Below are positions 17,120 to 24,701 of a stretch of 24,976 nt of DNA, piece by piece (the stretch's first letter is position 1; every line of letters starts with the position of its first letter). The translations under genes were made by a program, and so were the position numbers. Origin of the DNA: Verrucomicrobiota bacterium (lineage in GTDB: Bacteria > Verrucomicrobiota > Verrucomicrobiia > Opitutales > Opitutaceae). Under the pieces are notes generated by a model. That model ran no database searches, was not told where the DNA came from, and saw only the letters and a list, made by a program, of their open reading frames with translations. The stretch covers positions 1 to 24,976 of the forward strand of contig JAEXPG010000286.1 of NCBI GenBank assembly GCA_023447015.1, written 5' to 3'.

Positions 17120-19964
17120 GTGCCGGCGCCGGATTCATCGGCATCGCCTTCAGATCCCAGCGGTACGCGCCGCCGGCGCAGCCGAGCAGGATCTCATCGG
17201 CCCCGATCGCCGCCGAGAACACCTTCTGCACGGGCAGGTTGAAGGCCGCCCAGCGGAAGGTCCTGCCGCCATCGCGCGAGAGCAGGGGGCCGACACTGCA
17301 GGTTCGGTTGCCGAGATACGCGCCCGCACCACAGGCCACCAGCACCGTGTCCCCGGCGCAGAAGATCCGATTGAAGACGTTGAGCGACGACGTGGCCTCG
17401 TCGACCGAGTCGCCGATGGTCGCCTTCACCAGTCCGGCGACGCCGAGATGGTAGGGATGCAGCTGGTTCTTCCCGGCAAACTCGTCGACCCTTCCGAACG
17501 GCACGACCGCCAGATACCCCCCGATGCCGAGCACCAGATCGCCGGCCCCGGTCACACCCACACCGGGCACATAGTCGTTGGTCAACAGCGTCCACGTGGC
17601 GCCGCCATCGGCGCTGCGGGCGAGTCCGCCGCTCGACGACGCGTAGAGCAGGCCGTGGGCGGCATCGTAGGCGAGGCCGGAGTAGCCGGAGAGCGGACCG
17701 GGCGCCAAGACGAAGCTCCGCCCGCCATCGGTGGAATAGTAGAGCGCGCTGCTGAACTGCAGCCATTGCCACCGCCCGTCCTTGCCGAAGAGGAAGCGTT
17801 GCGGGTCGAGATGGCTCGGCAGGTAGGTGTCGCCCGTGAGGAGCGAGGTCACATCGCTCCATGTCTCGCCGCGATCGAGCGAGCGGACCAGTCGCATCGT
17901 CGTGGTCTCGTAGGGATCGGTCGGCCCGCGGGCGACGGCATAGATGACGCTCTCGTCGGGCGCGACGCCCATGGGGAAATGGAGCGACGACTCGGGCATG
18001 CCGGGATTGCGCGAGATCTTCCGCCACTTCGTGCGGTCGGCGCCGGCGCTGCGGAACAGCCCGTGGTCGTTGGTCGCCATGTAGGCGTGGTGAGGCCCGA
18101 TCATCAGGCTCACCGCGCACTCGGCGTAGCCCAGGCCGCGGTTGCCGTAGAGCGCGGCCTGCGCGTCATAGGACATCAGCAGTTCCGCCCAGTTCGTGAA
18201 ACCATCGCGGCTGGACCACGCGCCGATGGCCGACCACGTCACCGCCAGATCGGTCTTCCGGTCGAAGGCGAACCAGTGGGCGTTTTGGTAGAAGCCGCTT
18301 TCGCCATGCGCGAGCGACGCGGGAAACAGCTGGTAGTCGAAGCTCTGCATCCCGTCGCCGGACACCAGCCGGTACGGGATGTCCTGCATGCCGATGATCA
18401 CCTGTCCGCGGCGGCGCGGATTCCAACGCGCCGTGGTGAACCATTTCGCCGATTCGATCACCTGCTTCTTCGCGGTTTGCAGAACGACATCCGTGCAGGT
18501 GAGCGCAGTCCCGCCCCCATCGTGCGCAAGCACCACCTTGCCAACATTGATGTCGGCCACCCCCATCAGCGTCAGCAGCAGGTGCCCGGACTCCCACGGA
18601 GACACGTCGAGATCGATCACCTGGTAGCCCGCCGGCACGTTGAGCGCCTGAAAGGCCGGCGTCGCCGCCGTAGCGTTGCGGGTGACGAAGAGCGTGCCGT
18701 CGGCGAAGGACACATACACCGTCTGCGGGTCGGTCGGGTGCGGCACGATGCAGCGGATACCGGCGAAACTTCCGAGAACGATCGCCTGGAAGTTCCGCCC
18801 GTTGGCATCGCCGACCAGGACCTTTTTCTGGGCGAACATCGCCGCCATCTCGTCCTCACGTTCGTCGCGCTGTTTGCGATCATGGCCGAACGCCCCGAGC
18901 GCGGCGAAGACGCGCGAGCCGTCGCAGTTGAACCGCACCTTGCCGAACGAAGTCCGGAACCCGCGCACATCCATGCCGTAATTGGGCGAGATCATGACGG
19001 GCGGTAGCGCCGGGTCGCGCACCTCGCACCAGGTCTTCCCGCCGTCGGCCGTCCGCGCGAGGTAGGAACCACCGACCAGGATCAGGTTGGGATCGGCCGG
19101 CGAGACATCGAACGTGTAGAAGCCCTGGTAGTTCCCGTTGCCTGGATACTGATAGGACAACGTCCGCCAGGTCGCTCCGCCGTCGGGCGACTGGATCAGC
19201 CCGCCCAGATCGAGGAGGAGCGTGATGACGCCATCGTCGACCTTCGCGTCGTAGGTCACGTTGGCGAAGCCCGGCGCGATATTCCGCCAGACGCAGTTGC
19301 GGCCATTGACCTGCGCATCGAGCACCTGCTCGCGCAGACCGGGAATCTTCACCGGTGTCCACTTGCGGCCGGCGAGCAGCGGCGCGGCGATGTCGGCGAG
19401 GTTCGCGGAGAAGGACGTCGGCATCGCGGCATCCGGCGGCAACACCGGCTCGGGCGCCGCCACGTTCGGGTCCGAGCCGAGCTGCAACTCCTCCCAGTCG
19501 GTGAAACCGTCGCCGTCGGTGTCGGTATCCTGCACGGCCACGCGCCACCAACTCCGCGTCGGCATGGCGGCCCCTGCGGCGCGAACCGCCGCGCTGAGCG
19601 CGCCCCCGGTGCCGGCATGCGAATCGGGCAACGCGGTCCACGTCTTCAAGTCGGTGCTGCCCTCGATCCGGTAGCTCTTCCCGGCCACGCCCGGCCACTC
19701 GAGCAAGACACCGCCCGCGGCATCCGGGCGGACGACCGCCGCGAACCGGCTGGAGGAGTCCAGCGGATCGGTGCCGGCAACCGCCTCCTGGGCGTTGGTG
19801 AGACCGTCGCCATCGCCATCGGTGTTCGGCCCGCCGTTCGGACGGAACCGCGCCGTCCAGACGTCGGACACGCCGTCGCCGTCGCGATCGATGCGCGCGA
19901 CCAGCGGAGCGCTCGCGAACGCCAGCAACACGCCGGCGCAGAGAATGGTCCGTGGGGGGAACAT
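17115..19964 (-). CDS. Gene F: exported Asp-box (BNR) beta-propeller protein with shared head
   Basis: This 949-residue protein has a signal peptide (MFPPRTILCAGVLLAFASAPLVA), the acidic loop IDRDGDGVSD/DGDGDGLTNAQE, the module GSTDLKTWTALPDSHAG with SWWRVAV, and the second loop DTDGDGFTDWEE. The rest is a beta-propeller of the sortilin/BNR type. Six Asp boxes (SxDxGxTW or close) are visible at about residues 259, 305, 695, 744, 784 and 896 (for example SPDGGATW, TADGGKTW, STDGGRSF). Asp-box propellers occur in sialidases, GH74 xyloglucanases and glycan-binding proteins. CVWRNIAPGF near the domain start and GGAYRWD near the end are somewhat GH74-like, but I cannot assign catalysis. The frame extends 9 codons further to 19991; 19964 is preferred because it matches the MxPxRT starts of B and D. 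It is the first gene of the array. Confidence 0.8.
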   Translation of the reverse strand: MFPPRTILCAGVLLAFASAPLVARIDRDGDGVSDVWTARFRPNGGPNTDGDGDGLTNAQEAVAGTDPLDSSSRFAAVVRPDAAGGVLLEWPGVAGKSYRIEGSTDLKTWTALPDSHAGTGGALSAAVRAAGAAMPTRSWWRVAVQDTDTDGDGFTDWEELQLGSDPNVAAPEPVLPPDAAMPTSFSANLADIAAPLLAGRKWTPVKIPGLREQVLDAQVNGRNCVWRNIAPGFANVTYDAKVDDGVITLLLDLGGLIQSPDGGATWRTLSYQYPGNGNYQGFYTFDVSPADPNLILVGGSYLARTADGGKTWCEVRDPALPPVMISPNYGMDVRGFRTSFGKVRFNCDGSRVFAALGAFGHDRKQRDEREDEMAAMFAQKKVLVGDANGRNFQAIVLGSFAGIRCIVPHPTDPQTVYVSFADGTLFVTRNATAATPAFQALNVPAGYQVIDLDVSPWESGHLLLTLMGVADINVGKVVLAHDGGGTALTCTDVVLQTAKKQVIESAKWFTTARWNPRRRGQVIIGMQDIPYRLVSGDGMQSFDYQLFPASLAHGESGFYQNAHWFAFDRKTDLAVTWSAIGAWSSRDGFTNWAELLMSYDAQAALYGNRGLGYAECAVSLMIGPHHAYMATNDHGLFRSAGADRTKWRKISRNPGMPESSLHFPMGVAPDESVIYAVARGPTDPYETTTMRLVRSLDRGETWSDVTSLLTGDTYLPSHLDPQRFLFGKDGRWQWLQFSSALYYSTDGGRSFVLAPGPLSGYSGLAYDAAHGLLYASSSGGLARSADGGATWTLLTNDYVPGVGVTGAGDLVLGIGGYLAVVPFGRVDEFAGKNQLHPYHLGVAGLVKATIGDSVDEATSSLNVFNRIFCAGDTVLVACGAGAYLGNRTCSVGPLLSRDGGRTFRWAAFNLPVQKVFSAAIGADEILLGCAGGAYRWDLKAMPMNPAPAP

Positions 19965-20020
19965 GCGGGGACGGGCCCGAGGACGGCCCAAGCGAGGATG
20001 CAGCGAGCGAGCGCACCCAC

Positions 20021-20067
20021 CGTCAACGCCCGGTTCATCGGTCGGGCGGTTTCAGCCGAATTTCACC
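20021..20067 (-). promoter_or_regulatory. Shared upstream site of gene F: TGAA direct repeat plus TTGAC
   Basis: The - strand reads GGTGAAAT, four bases, CTGAAA, a 23-bp gap and TTGACG (20026-20021), 56 bp before the start of gene F. The TGAA copies are 11 bp apart. It lies entirely in the 127-bp gap after the phosphodiesterase gene, so it marks the upstream limit of the array. The best -10 candidate at normal spacing is CTGCAT. Confidence 0.6.
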
Positions 20068-20091
20068 GGAGGGAAGCTTCGCGCCCGCCGG

Positions 20092-20532
20092 TCAAAGCAA
20101 CTCAAGACGCCAGGACCAGTTGCCGCCGGTCTCGATCTCCAACCAGGCGAAACTCGCCGGCGCGCCGCGATGCGCGTGCGTGATGCAGCCGGGATTGAGC
20201 CAGCGCACGCCGAGCGGGTCCGTCTCGTCCCGCGGCACATGCGTGTGGCCGTGCAGCACCGCGGCGATCCCCTTCGGCACGCGCAACGGAGGGATGTGCA
20301 CGAGGTGGAACCGCGCCGCACCGCGATCGAGCTGGAGCGTCTCGGGCCAGGTGCCCGACCAGTCGCAATTGCCCCGCACGATCTGCAGCGGCACCTCCAA
20401 CCGCTCGAGCGGCGCGAGGGTGCCCGGCAGGCAGACGTCGCCGAGATGCCAGATCTCGTCCGCTCCGCGCAGGCGCGCCGGCAGACCCGGCGGCATCCGG
20501 TCGTGGGTGTCGGAGATGACGGCAATGCGCAT
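20092..20532 (-). CDS. YfcE/MJ0936-like metallophosphoesterase
   Basis: This is a small calcineurin-like phosphodiesterase of 146 residues, slightly shorter than the typical 155 to 185 of the YfcE group. These are cytoplasmic Mn/Fe-dependent enzymes; E. coli YfcE hydrolyses phosphodiesters in vitro and its cellular substrate is unclear. The metal-binding motifs are in order: SDTH (Asp8, His10), LGD (Gly31-Asp32), GNCD (54-57), a histidine in HLVH (His76 or His79) and GHTH (95-98). The start at 20532 places the first motif at the usual distance from the N-terminus. The longer open frame to 21000 would add 156 residues with no similarity and run over the divergent lipoprotein gene. Upstream is CCTCCCGCG, pyrimidine-rich rather than a Shine-Dalgarno. 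No link to the secreted array is evident. Confidence 0.92.
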   Translation of the reverse strand: MRIAVISDTHDRMPPGLPARLRGADEIWHLGDVCLPGTLAPLERLEVPLQIVRGNCDWSGTWPETLQLDRGAARFHLVHIPPLRVPKGIAAVLHGHTHVPRDETDPLGVRWLNPGCITHAHRGAPASFAWLEIETGGNWSWRLELL

Positions 20533-20640
20533 CGCGGGAGGACGGACCGCGTCAGAGTGATTCCGGTTCCCCTCCAGCGCAGCTCTTTTCCCCGTTGCCG
20601 CCGCGCCCCCGCGCTTCAGCCTCCCCGGCATCTCCGCGAG

Positions 20641-21267
20641 ATGCGCCCCTCCCCGATACTTCCAGCTGCTGTGATCGCCGCACTGTTGCTCTCGGGTTGC
20701 CCACGCCGAGGCGATGGACCGTCCGCGCTCACCGGACCCGGTGGAGTCGGCACGACCGCACCAGCGACTGCGGCACACACCGTGCCCACGCGGCTGGTCC
20801 ACATCTACGTGGACGCCGAGGTCGGTTCGCCCCTTTCGCCGGCAGCCGAGGACCAGACACGCGCCGGCACCATCGCGCTCTCGCTGCGAGACCAGATGCG
20901 CCAACGCGGCTTCGACGTGCGCGAGACCGAAGCAACAATGCCCCCGGGCGAAGCCGGGCTCGCCCCACGCACCATGGTTCGCGCAGTGGCGGAAGGACAA
21001 CCACCTCCCGCCTCCTCGAGATCAATCACCTACCTCCACCCCAACGCTCCGCGGCTGCTCCTCTTCGTTCATCTGCAGGAGGACCCGCAACTCGGGAAGG
21101 GACCCAGGGCGCCATCGCTGGCTCTCGGAGCCTTCATCGCCGATTCATCCGACGGCACCATCCTCTGGTCCAATCGCATCACCGCCCGCCCGCCGGCCTC
21201 CGACCACCAGTTGCGCCAGCTCGCGGTCGAGTTGCTCCGGACGCTCCCCAATCCGCCGGCCGGCTAG
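20641..21267 (+). CDS. Predicted lipoprotein of unknown function
   Basis: This protein has 208 residues. The N-terminus MRPSPILPAAVIAALLLSGC is a lipoprotein signal with lipobox LLSGC, so Cys20 should be lipidated and the protein anchored in a membrane facing the periplasm. A low-complexity Gly/Ala/Pro/Thr linker follows. The mature domain (about 50 to 208) alternates predicted strands and helices: RLVHIYVDAEVG, an amphipathic stretch LSLRDQMRQRGFDVRE, RLLLFVHLQED, and a C-terminal helix with LRQLAVELLRTL. This general pattern occurs in small envelope lipoproteins, but I do not recognise the family. The gene is divergent from the phosphodiesterase with 108 bp between them and converges on the acetyltransferase. 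No terminator is visible in the 57 bp after it. The start is chosen for the signal sequence; an in-frame extension upstream lacks support. Confidence 0.8.
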   Translation: MRPSPILPAAVIAALLLSGCPRRGDGPSALTGPGGVGTTAPATAAHTVPTRLVHIYVDAEVGSPLSPAAEDQTRAGTIALSLRDQMRQRGFDVRETEATMPPGEAGLAPRTMVRAVAEGQPPPASSRSITYLHPNAPRLLLFVHLQEDPQLGKGPRAPSLALGAFIADSSDGTILWSNRITARPPASDHQLRQLAVELLRTLPNPPAG

Positions 21268-21324
21268 AGGGAAGCGCCCGCACCACCGCTCCGCGGCAAG
21301 GCTGGAGAGGCCGGCAACGCCGTA

Positions 21325-21966
21325 TCACGCCGCAGCGGCCAATACGCGCTCAGGCAACGCCGTCGGCACCGCCTTGGGCAACGGCAGCTCGGGCAGTTCG
21401 CCGTCGCTCAGAAGCCGTTCGTGGATCGGCCGCCCGCACTCGTCCAAACCGACCAACGGCAACTTGATCCGCTCGAAGAAACGCGCCCCGCAGGGCGACC
21501 AGACCACACTCACCAGGGACAACGGCTGATGGCCAAGGACCGCCATCTGGTGCTGGAAGGCGACCTCCTCGCGGTAGAGGCGGCTCGCCACTCCCCGGCG
21601 GTGCCATTCCGGACGCACCGCCATCGAACAGAGATAGAGGTGGTAGGGCTGCACCGGCTGTCGGTAGGGGACGATCGCATCCAGCGGGATCAGTCCGTCG
21701 TGGGCCCGGCCGGCGACCACTTCGGCGCGAAACTCGGCCGTGATCGGCAGAAACTGGTAGTACCCCGCCAGCCGTCCATCCCGTTGACGGGCAAGGCTGA
21801 GCGACTCCGGGCAACGCTCGAAACGCTCCCGCCAGTAGTCCTGGTTGCCGAGATCCGCCTCCGTGGCGGTGCTGTAGAGTTCCCGGTCGAGGGCCAACAT
21901 TTCACGAATCAAAGCGTCGTGGTCGTTCTCGTCCGACGAGCGATGAAACTGCAAGGTGGTGCACAT
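21325..21966 (-). CDS. GNAT family N-acetyltransferase
   Basis: This 213-residue protein is a probable cytoplasmic acyl-CoA-dependent N-acetyltransferase. The core strand and acetyl-CoA loop are visible at residues 109-130 (HLYLCSMAVRPEWHRRGVAS), where RRGVAS fits the Q/RxxGxG/A pyrophosphate-binding motif of GNAT motif A and is preceded by the usual beta-4 strand. The earlier GYYQFLPIT (about 68-76) matches the central strand region. After the fold there is a C-terminal tail of about 40 residues (PELPLPKAVPTALPER), longer than in minimal GNATs. The substrate cannot be predicted. The gene is divergent from the penicillin acylase gene across a 287-bp gap. The start at 21966 is preceded by CCTCCCGC and no Shine-Dalgarno. 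Confidence 0.82.
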   Translation of the reverse strand: MCTTLQFHRSSDENDHDALIREMLALDRELYSTATEADLGNQDYWRERFERCPESLSLARQRDGRLAGYYQFLPITAEFRAEVVAGRAHDGLIPLDAIVPYRQPVQPYHLYLCSMAVRPEWHRRGVASRLYREEVAFQHQMAVLGHQPLSLVSVVWSPCGARFFERIKLPLVGLDECGRPIHERLLSDGELPELPLPKAVPTALPERVLAAAA

Positions 21967-22060
21967 GGCGGGAGGCAGGCTAGGCCCCTGTCCAGCTTCG
22001 GCACGCGAGGCTTTTGTATCCGCGTGCTAGTGATCGGAAATCAGGCATTTGCGCGTTTTA

Positions 22061-22079
22061 TTGTAATCAACGCTTACAA
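22061..22079. promoter_or_regulatory. Palindromic operator-like site between divergent genes
   Basis: TTGTAA (22061-22066) and TTACAA (22074-22079) form a perfect inverted repeat with a 7-bp spacer, in the only clearly AT-rich patch of the 287-bp gap between the acetyltransferase and penicillin acylase genes. On the - strand TACAAT (22065-22060) could be a -10 box for the acetyltransferase, overlapped by the palindrome. One arm, read TGTAAGCGTT, is like half-sites of LacI-family operators. The layout also fits TGTNA-N7-TNACA. Which regulator binds, if any, is unknown. I see no other signal in 21967-22253. Confidence 0.4.
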
Positions 22080-22253
22080 CCCGGGAGGAGAGCGCCCCGT
22101 CCACAGCCCAGCGCCGAAGCAAACCCCTCGTACAACGCTACTTGAAAATCCTTGATCGTGCCCGCCGCAATTGACCACACCCCGTTTTGCACCCACGATG
22201 CGGCGAAACGCGGCTCGCCGCCGCACCTCCTCCTGATCCAAATCGCGCCTCTC

Positions 22254-24695
22254 ATGTTTCCCCGCTGGCTGCGCCTGCTTCCCTACCTCCTCGCCTTCTG
22301 CCTGCTGGTCGTTGCGCTCTTCGTCTACGTCCCGCTCTACCGCAGTCTGCCCGATCGCAGCGGCCGGGTGATCATCCCCGGCCTGGCCGAGGCCTGCGCC
22401 CTGCAACACGACAGCAACGGAGTCCTGCGCGTGAGTGCGACCAACCGGCGCGATGCCGCCAAACTCCTCGGCTTCGCCCACGCCCAGGATCGTTTCTTCC
22501 AGATGGACCTGCTGCGGCGCACCGCGGCGGGCGAACTGGCGGAGCTGTTCGGCCCGGCCGCCCTTCCGATGGATCGCGCGCACCGCCGGCTCCGGCTGCG
22601 CGAAGTGGCGCAAGCCGCCCTCGACAAACTGCCCGAGCCGCAGCGCGAACTGGTGGCAGACTACACGCTGGGCGTCGCCATCGGGCTCTTCGAGCTCGAG
22701 TCGCCCCCGTTCGAGTACCTGCTCCTGCGCACCAAGCCCGCACCGTGGAAAAACGAGGACTCCCTGCTCGTGCTCGCCTCGATGGCGCTCGCCCTCCAGC
22801 GCACCGACGGCAATCCGGAGCTCTCCCGCAACGTGGTCCGTGACCTCTTCGCTCCCGGCACCGCCGACTTCCTCCTGTCGGCCGCGGATGATTTCGAGGC
22901 CGCGCTCGACGACTCCAGCCTGGCGGCCCCGCCGCTTCCCGAGGCGCCGGAGTTTGCCCCGGCACTCCCCGAGTCGGCCAGCCGGCCGCAACCTGCGGCT
23001 TCCGCCGCGCCCGCCACCGACCTTGGATCCCGGATGTTCGCAGCCTGGGCCGACCAACTCCGCCACGTCCCCGAGACCGCGGCCGGCAGCAACGCGTTTG
23101 CCATCCGGGGCCTGAGCGGGGATCGCGCCGTCGCTCTCCTCGCCAACGACATCCACCTCCCGCTTTCGCTGCCCAACACCTGGTACCGCGCCGAGATCGC
23201 CTGGCGCCTCGACCCCAAGCGCATCCGCTCGGTCGACGGCATCACCCTCCCGGGCCTGCCCTTCCTCGTCGCCGGCAGCAACGGCACCGTCGCCTGGGGC
23301 TTCACCGCCGCCGGAGCCGACACTGCCGACCTCGTCGTCCTCGAGACCGATCCGGCCAATCCGCGCCGTTACCGCACGCCCGACGGCTGGCGCGATCTCG
23401 AGCAGCGCACCGAGACGATCACCGTCAACGGCGCCACGCCCGACACCTTCACCTTCGACACCACCATCTGGGGGCCGGTCCTCGGCAGCGACCACCGCGG
23501 CCGCACCCTCGTGCTCAAATGGGCGATGGCCGATCCCTCCGCCTACGATCTGCAGCTCGCCAATCTCGAGAACGTCCAGTCCGCCCGCGCCGCCCTCGCC
23601 TTCGCCAAGAGCGCCGGCATGCCCCAGCTCAACATCCTCGCCGCCGACCGCGAGGGAAACATCGGCTGGACCATCGCCGGACACCTGCCCCGCCGCACCG
23701 GCTTCTCGGGCGCGACACCGATTTCCTGGGCCGATGGCTCGGCCCGCTGGGACGGTTGGCAGCCGCTCGACAAGCACCCGCAGGTCTTCAACCCGCGGTC
23801 CGGCCGCCTCTGGTCGGCCAACAACCGGATGCTCGGCGGCGAGGCCCTCGCCATCCTCGGCGACGGCGAATGCCAGCTCGGCGCCCGCGCCCGGCAGATC
23901 CGCGACCGGCTCACCGACCTGAAGGAGATCACCCCCGAGGCGCTCCTCGACCTCCAGCTCGATGTGCGCGGCCTCTACCTCGAGCGCTGGCAACAGCTCC
24001 TGCTCACGACGCTCGACAACGACGCGACCGGCCCCAACCCCGGACGCGCCGAACTGCGCCGCCTCGCCGAGAACTGGGGAGGCAAGGCCGTGCCCTCATC
24101 CGCTGGATACCGATTGGTCCACGATTTCCGGTCCGCCGTCATCGCACAGGTCGATTCACTCCTCTTCGACCGCTGCCGCGCGGTCCTGCCCGCCTTCGAC
24201 TCCTCCGCGCTTCCGCTCGAGCGCATCGCCTTCGCCCTCGCCTCGCGCCAACCCGGCGCCTGGCACCCCGAGGGCGCGGCCGGCTGGCGGAAACTGATCC
24301 TCAACGCGGCCGATGCCACCATCACCGCCGCCGGCGGACCCGGACGTCTCGACCGGTTCGTCTGGGGCGAAGCCAACCGCCTGCGCATGCAGCACCCGGT
24401 CAGCCGCGCGCTGCCCTGGCTCGGCCGTTTCCTCGACAGGCCCGCCGATCCGCTCCCGGGCGATCCGCTCGTCGTCCGGTCCCAGTCCCCCAGTTTCGGC
24501 GCCTCGGTTCGCATGGTCATCCGCCCCGGCTGGGAAGCCGGCAGCCTCCTCCAGATGCCCGGTGGCCAAAGCGGACACCCGCTGTCGCCCTACTATTCCG
24601 ACGGCCACAAGGCCTGGGTGAACGGCGAAGCCTCGCCGCTCCAGCCGGGCAAGATCGAGGACCACCAGGTGCTCGCGCCGCCGAAGGAGGATTGA
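22254..24695 (+). CDS. Penicillin acylase family protein (Ntn-hydrolase)
   Basis: This 813-residue protein is of normal family length. Residues 8-28 form a hydrophobic signal or anchor (LPYLLAFCLLVVALFVYVPLY), so it acts in the periplasm or at the membrane. Penicillin acylases are made as precursors that cut themselves so that an internal serine becomes the N-terminal nucleophile. That serine is Ser279 in AAGSNAF. The preceding part has the alpha-chain motif LLGFAHAQDRFFQMDLLRR. The beta-chain has ANDIHLPLSLPNTWY, GLPFLVAGSNGTVAWGFTAAGAD, WGPVLG and WSANNRMLGG, all family landmarks. Natural substrates of such homologues are often N-acyl amides such as acyl-homoserine lactones, but none can be inferred here. 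The frame is open from 22152, but the start at 22254 puts the hydrophobic segment at the N-terminus. No Shine-Dalgarno is visible before it. The LysE-type gene follows after 6 bp. Confidence 0.93.
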   Translation: MFPRWLRLLPYLLAFCLLVVALFVYVPLYRSLPDRSGRVIIPGLAEACALQHDSNGVLRVSATNRRDAAKLLGFAHAQDRFFQMDLLRRTAAGELAELFGPAALPMDRAHRRLRLREVAQAALDKLPEPQRELVADYTLGVAIGLFELESPPFEYLLLRTKPAPWKNEDSLLVLASMALALQRTDGNPELSRNVVRDLFAPGTADFLLSAADDFEAALDDSSLAAPPLPEAPEFAPALPESASRPQPAASAAPATDLGSRMFAAWADQLRHVPETAAGSNAFAIRGLSGDRAVALLANDIHLPLSLPNTWYRAEIAWRLDPKRIRSVDGITLPGLPFLVAGSNGTVAWGFTAAGADTADLVVLETDPANPRRYRTPDGWRDLEQRTETITVNGATPDTFTFDTTIWGPVLGSDHRGRTLVLKWAMADPSAYDLQLANLENVQSARAALAFAKSAGMPQLNILAADREGNIGWTIAGHLPRRTGFSGATPISWADGSARWDGWQPLDKHPQVFNPRSGRLWSANNRMLGGEALAILGDGECQLGARARQIRDRLTDLKEITPEALLDLQLDVRGLYLERWQQLLLTTLDNDATGPNPGRAELRRLAENWGGKAVPSSAGYRLVHDFRSAVIAQVDSLLFDRCRAVLPAFDSSALPLERIAFALASRQPGAWHPEGAAGWRKLILNAADATITAAGGPGRLDRFVWGEANRLRMQHPVSRALPWLGRFLDRPADPLPGDPLVVRSQSPSFGASVRMVIRPGWEAGSLLQMPGGQSGHPLSPYYSDGHKAWVNGEASPLQPGKIEDHQVLAPPKED

Positions 24696-24701
24696 GCGGT
24701 C

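Noticed and set aside
19771..20640. Upstream extension of the + strand lipoprotein frame by 290 codons
   Set aside because: The extension runs over gene F and the phosphodiesterase in antisense and lacks any domain. The lipoprotein signal at 20641 defines the true start.
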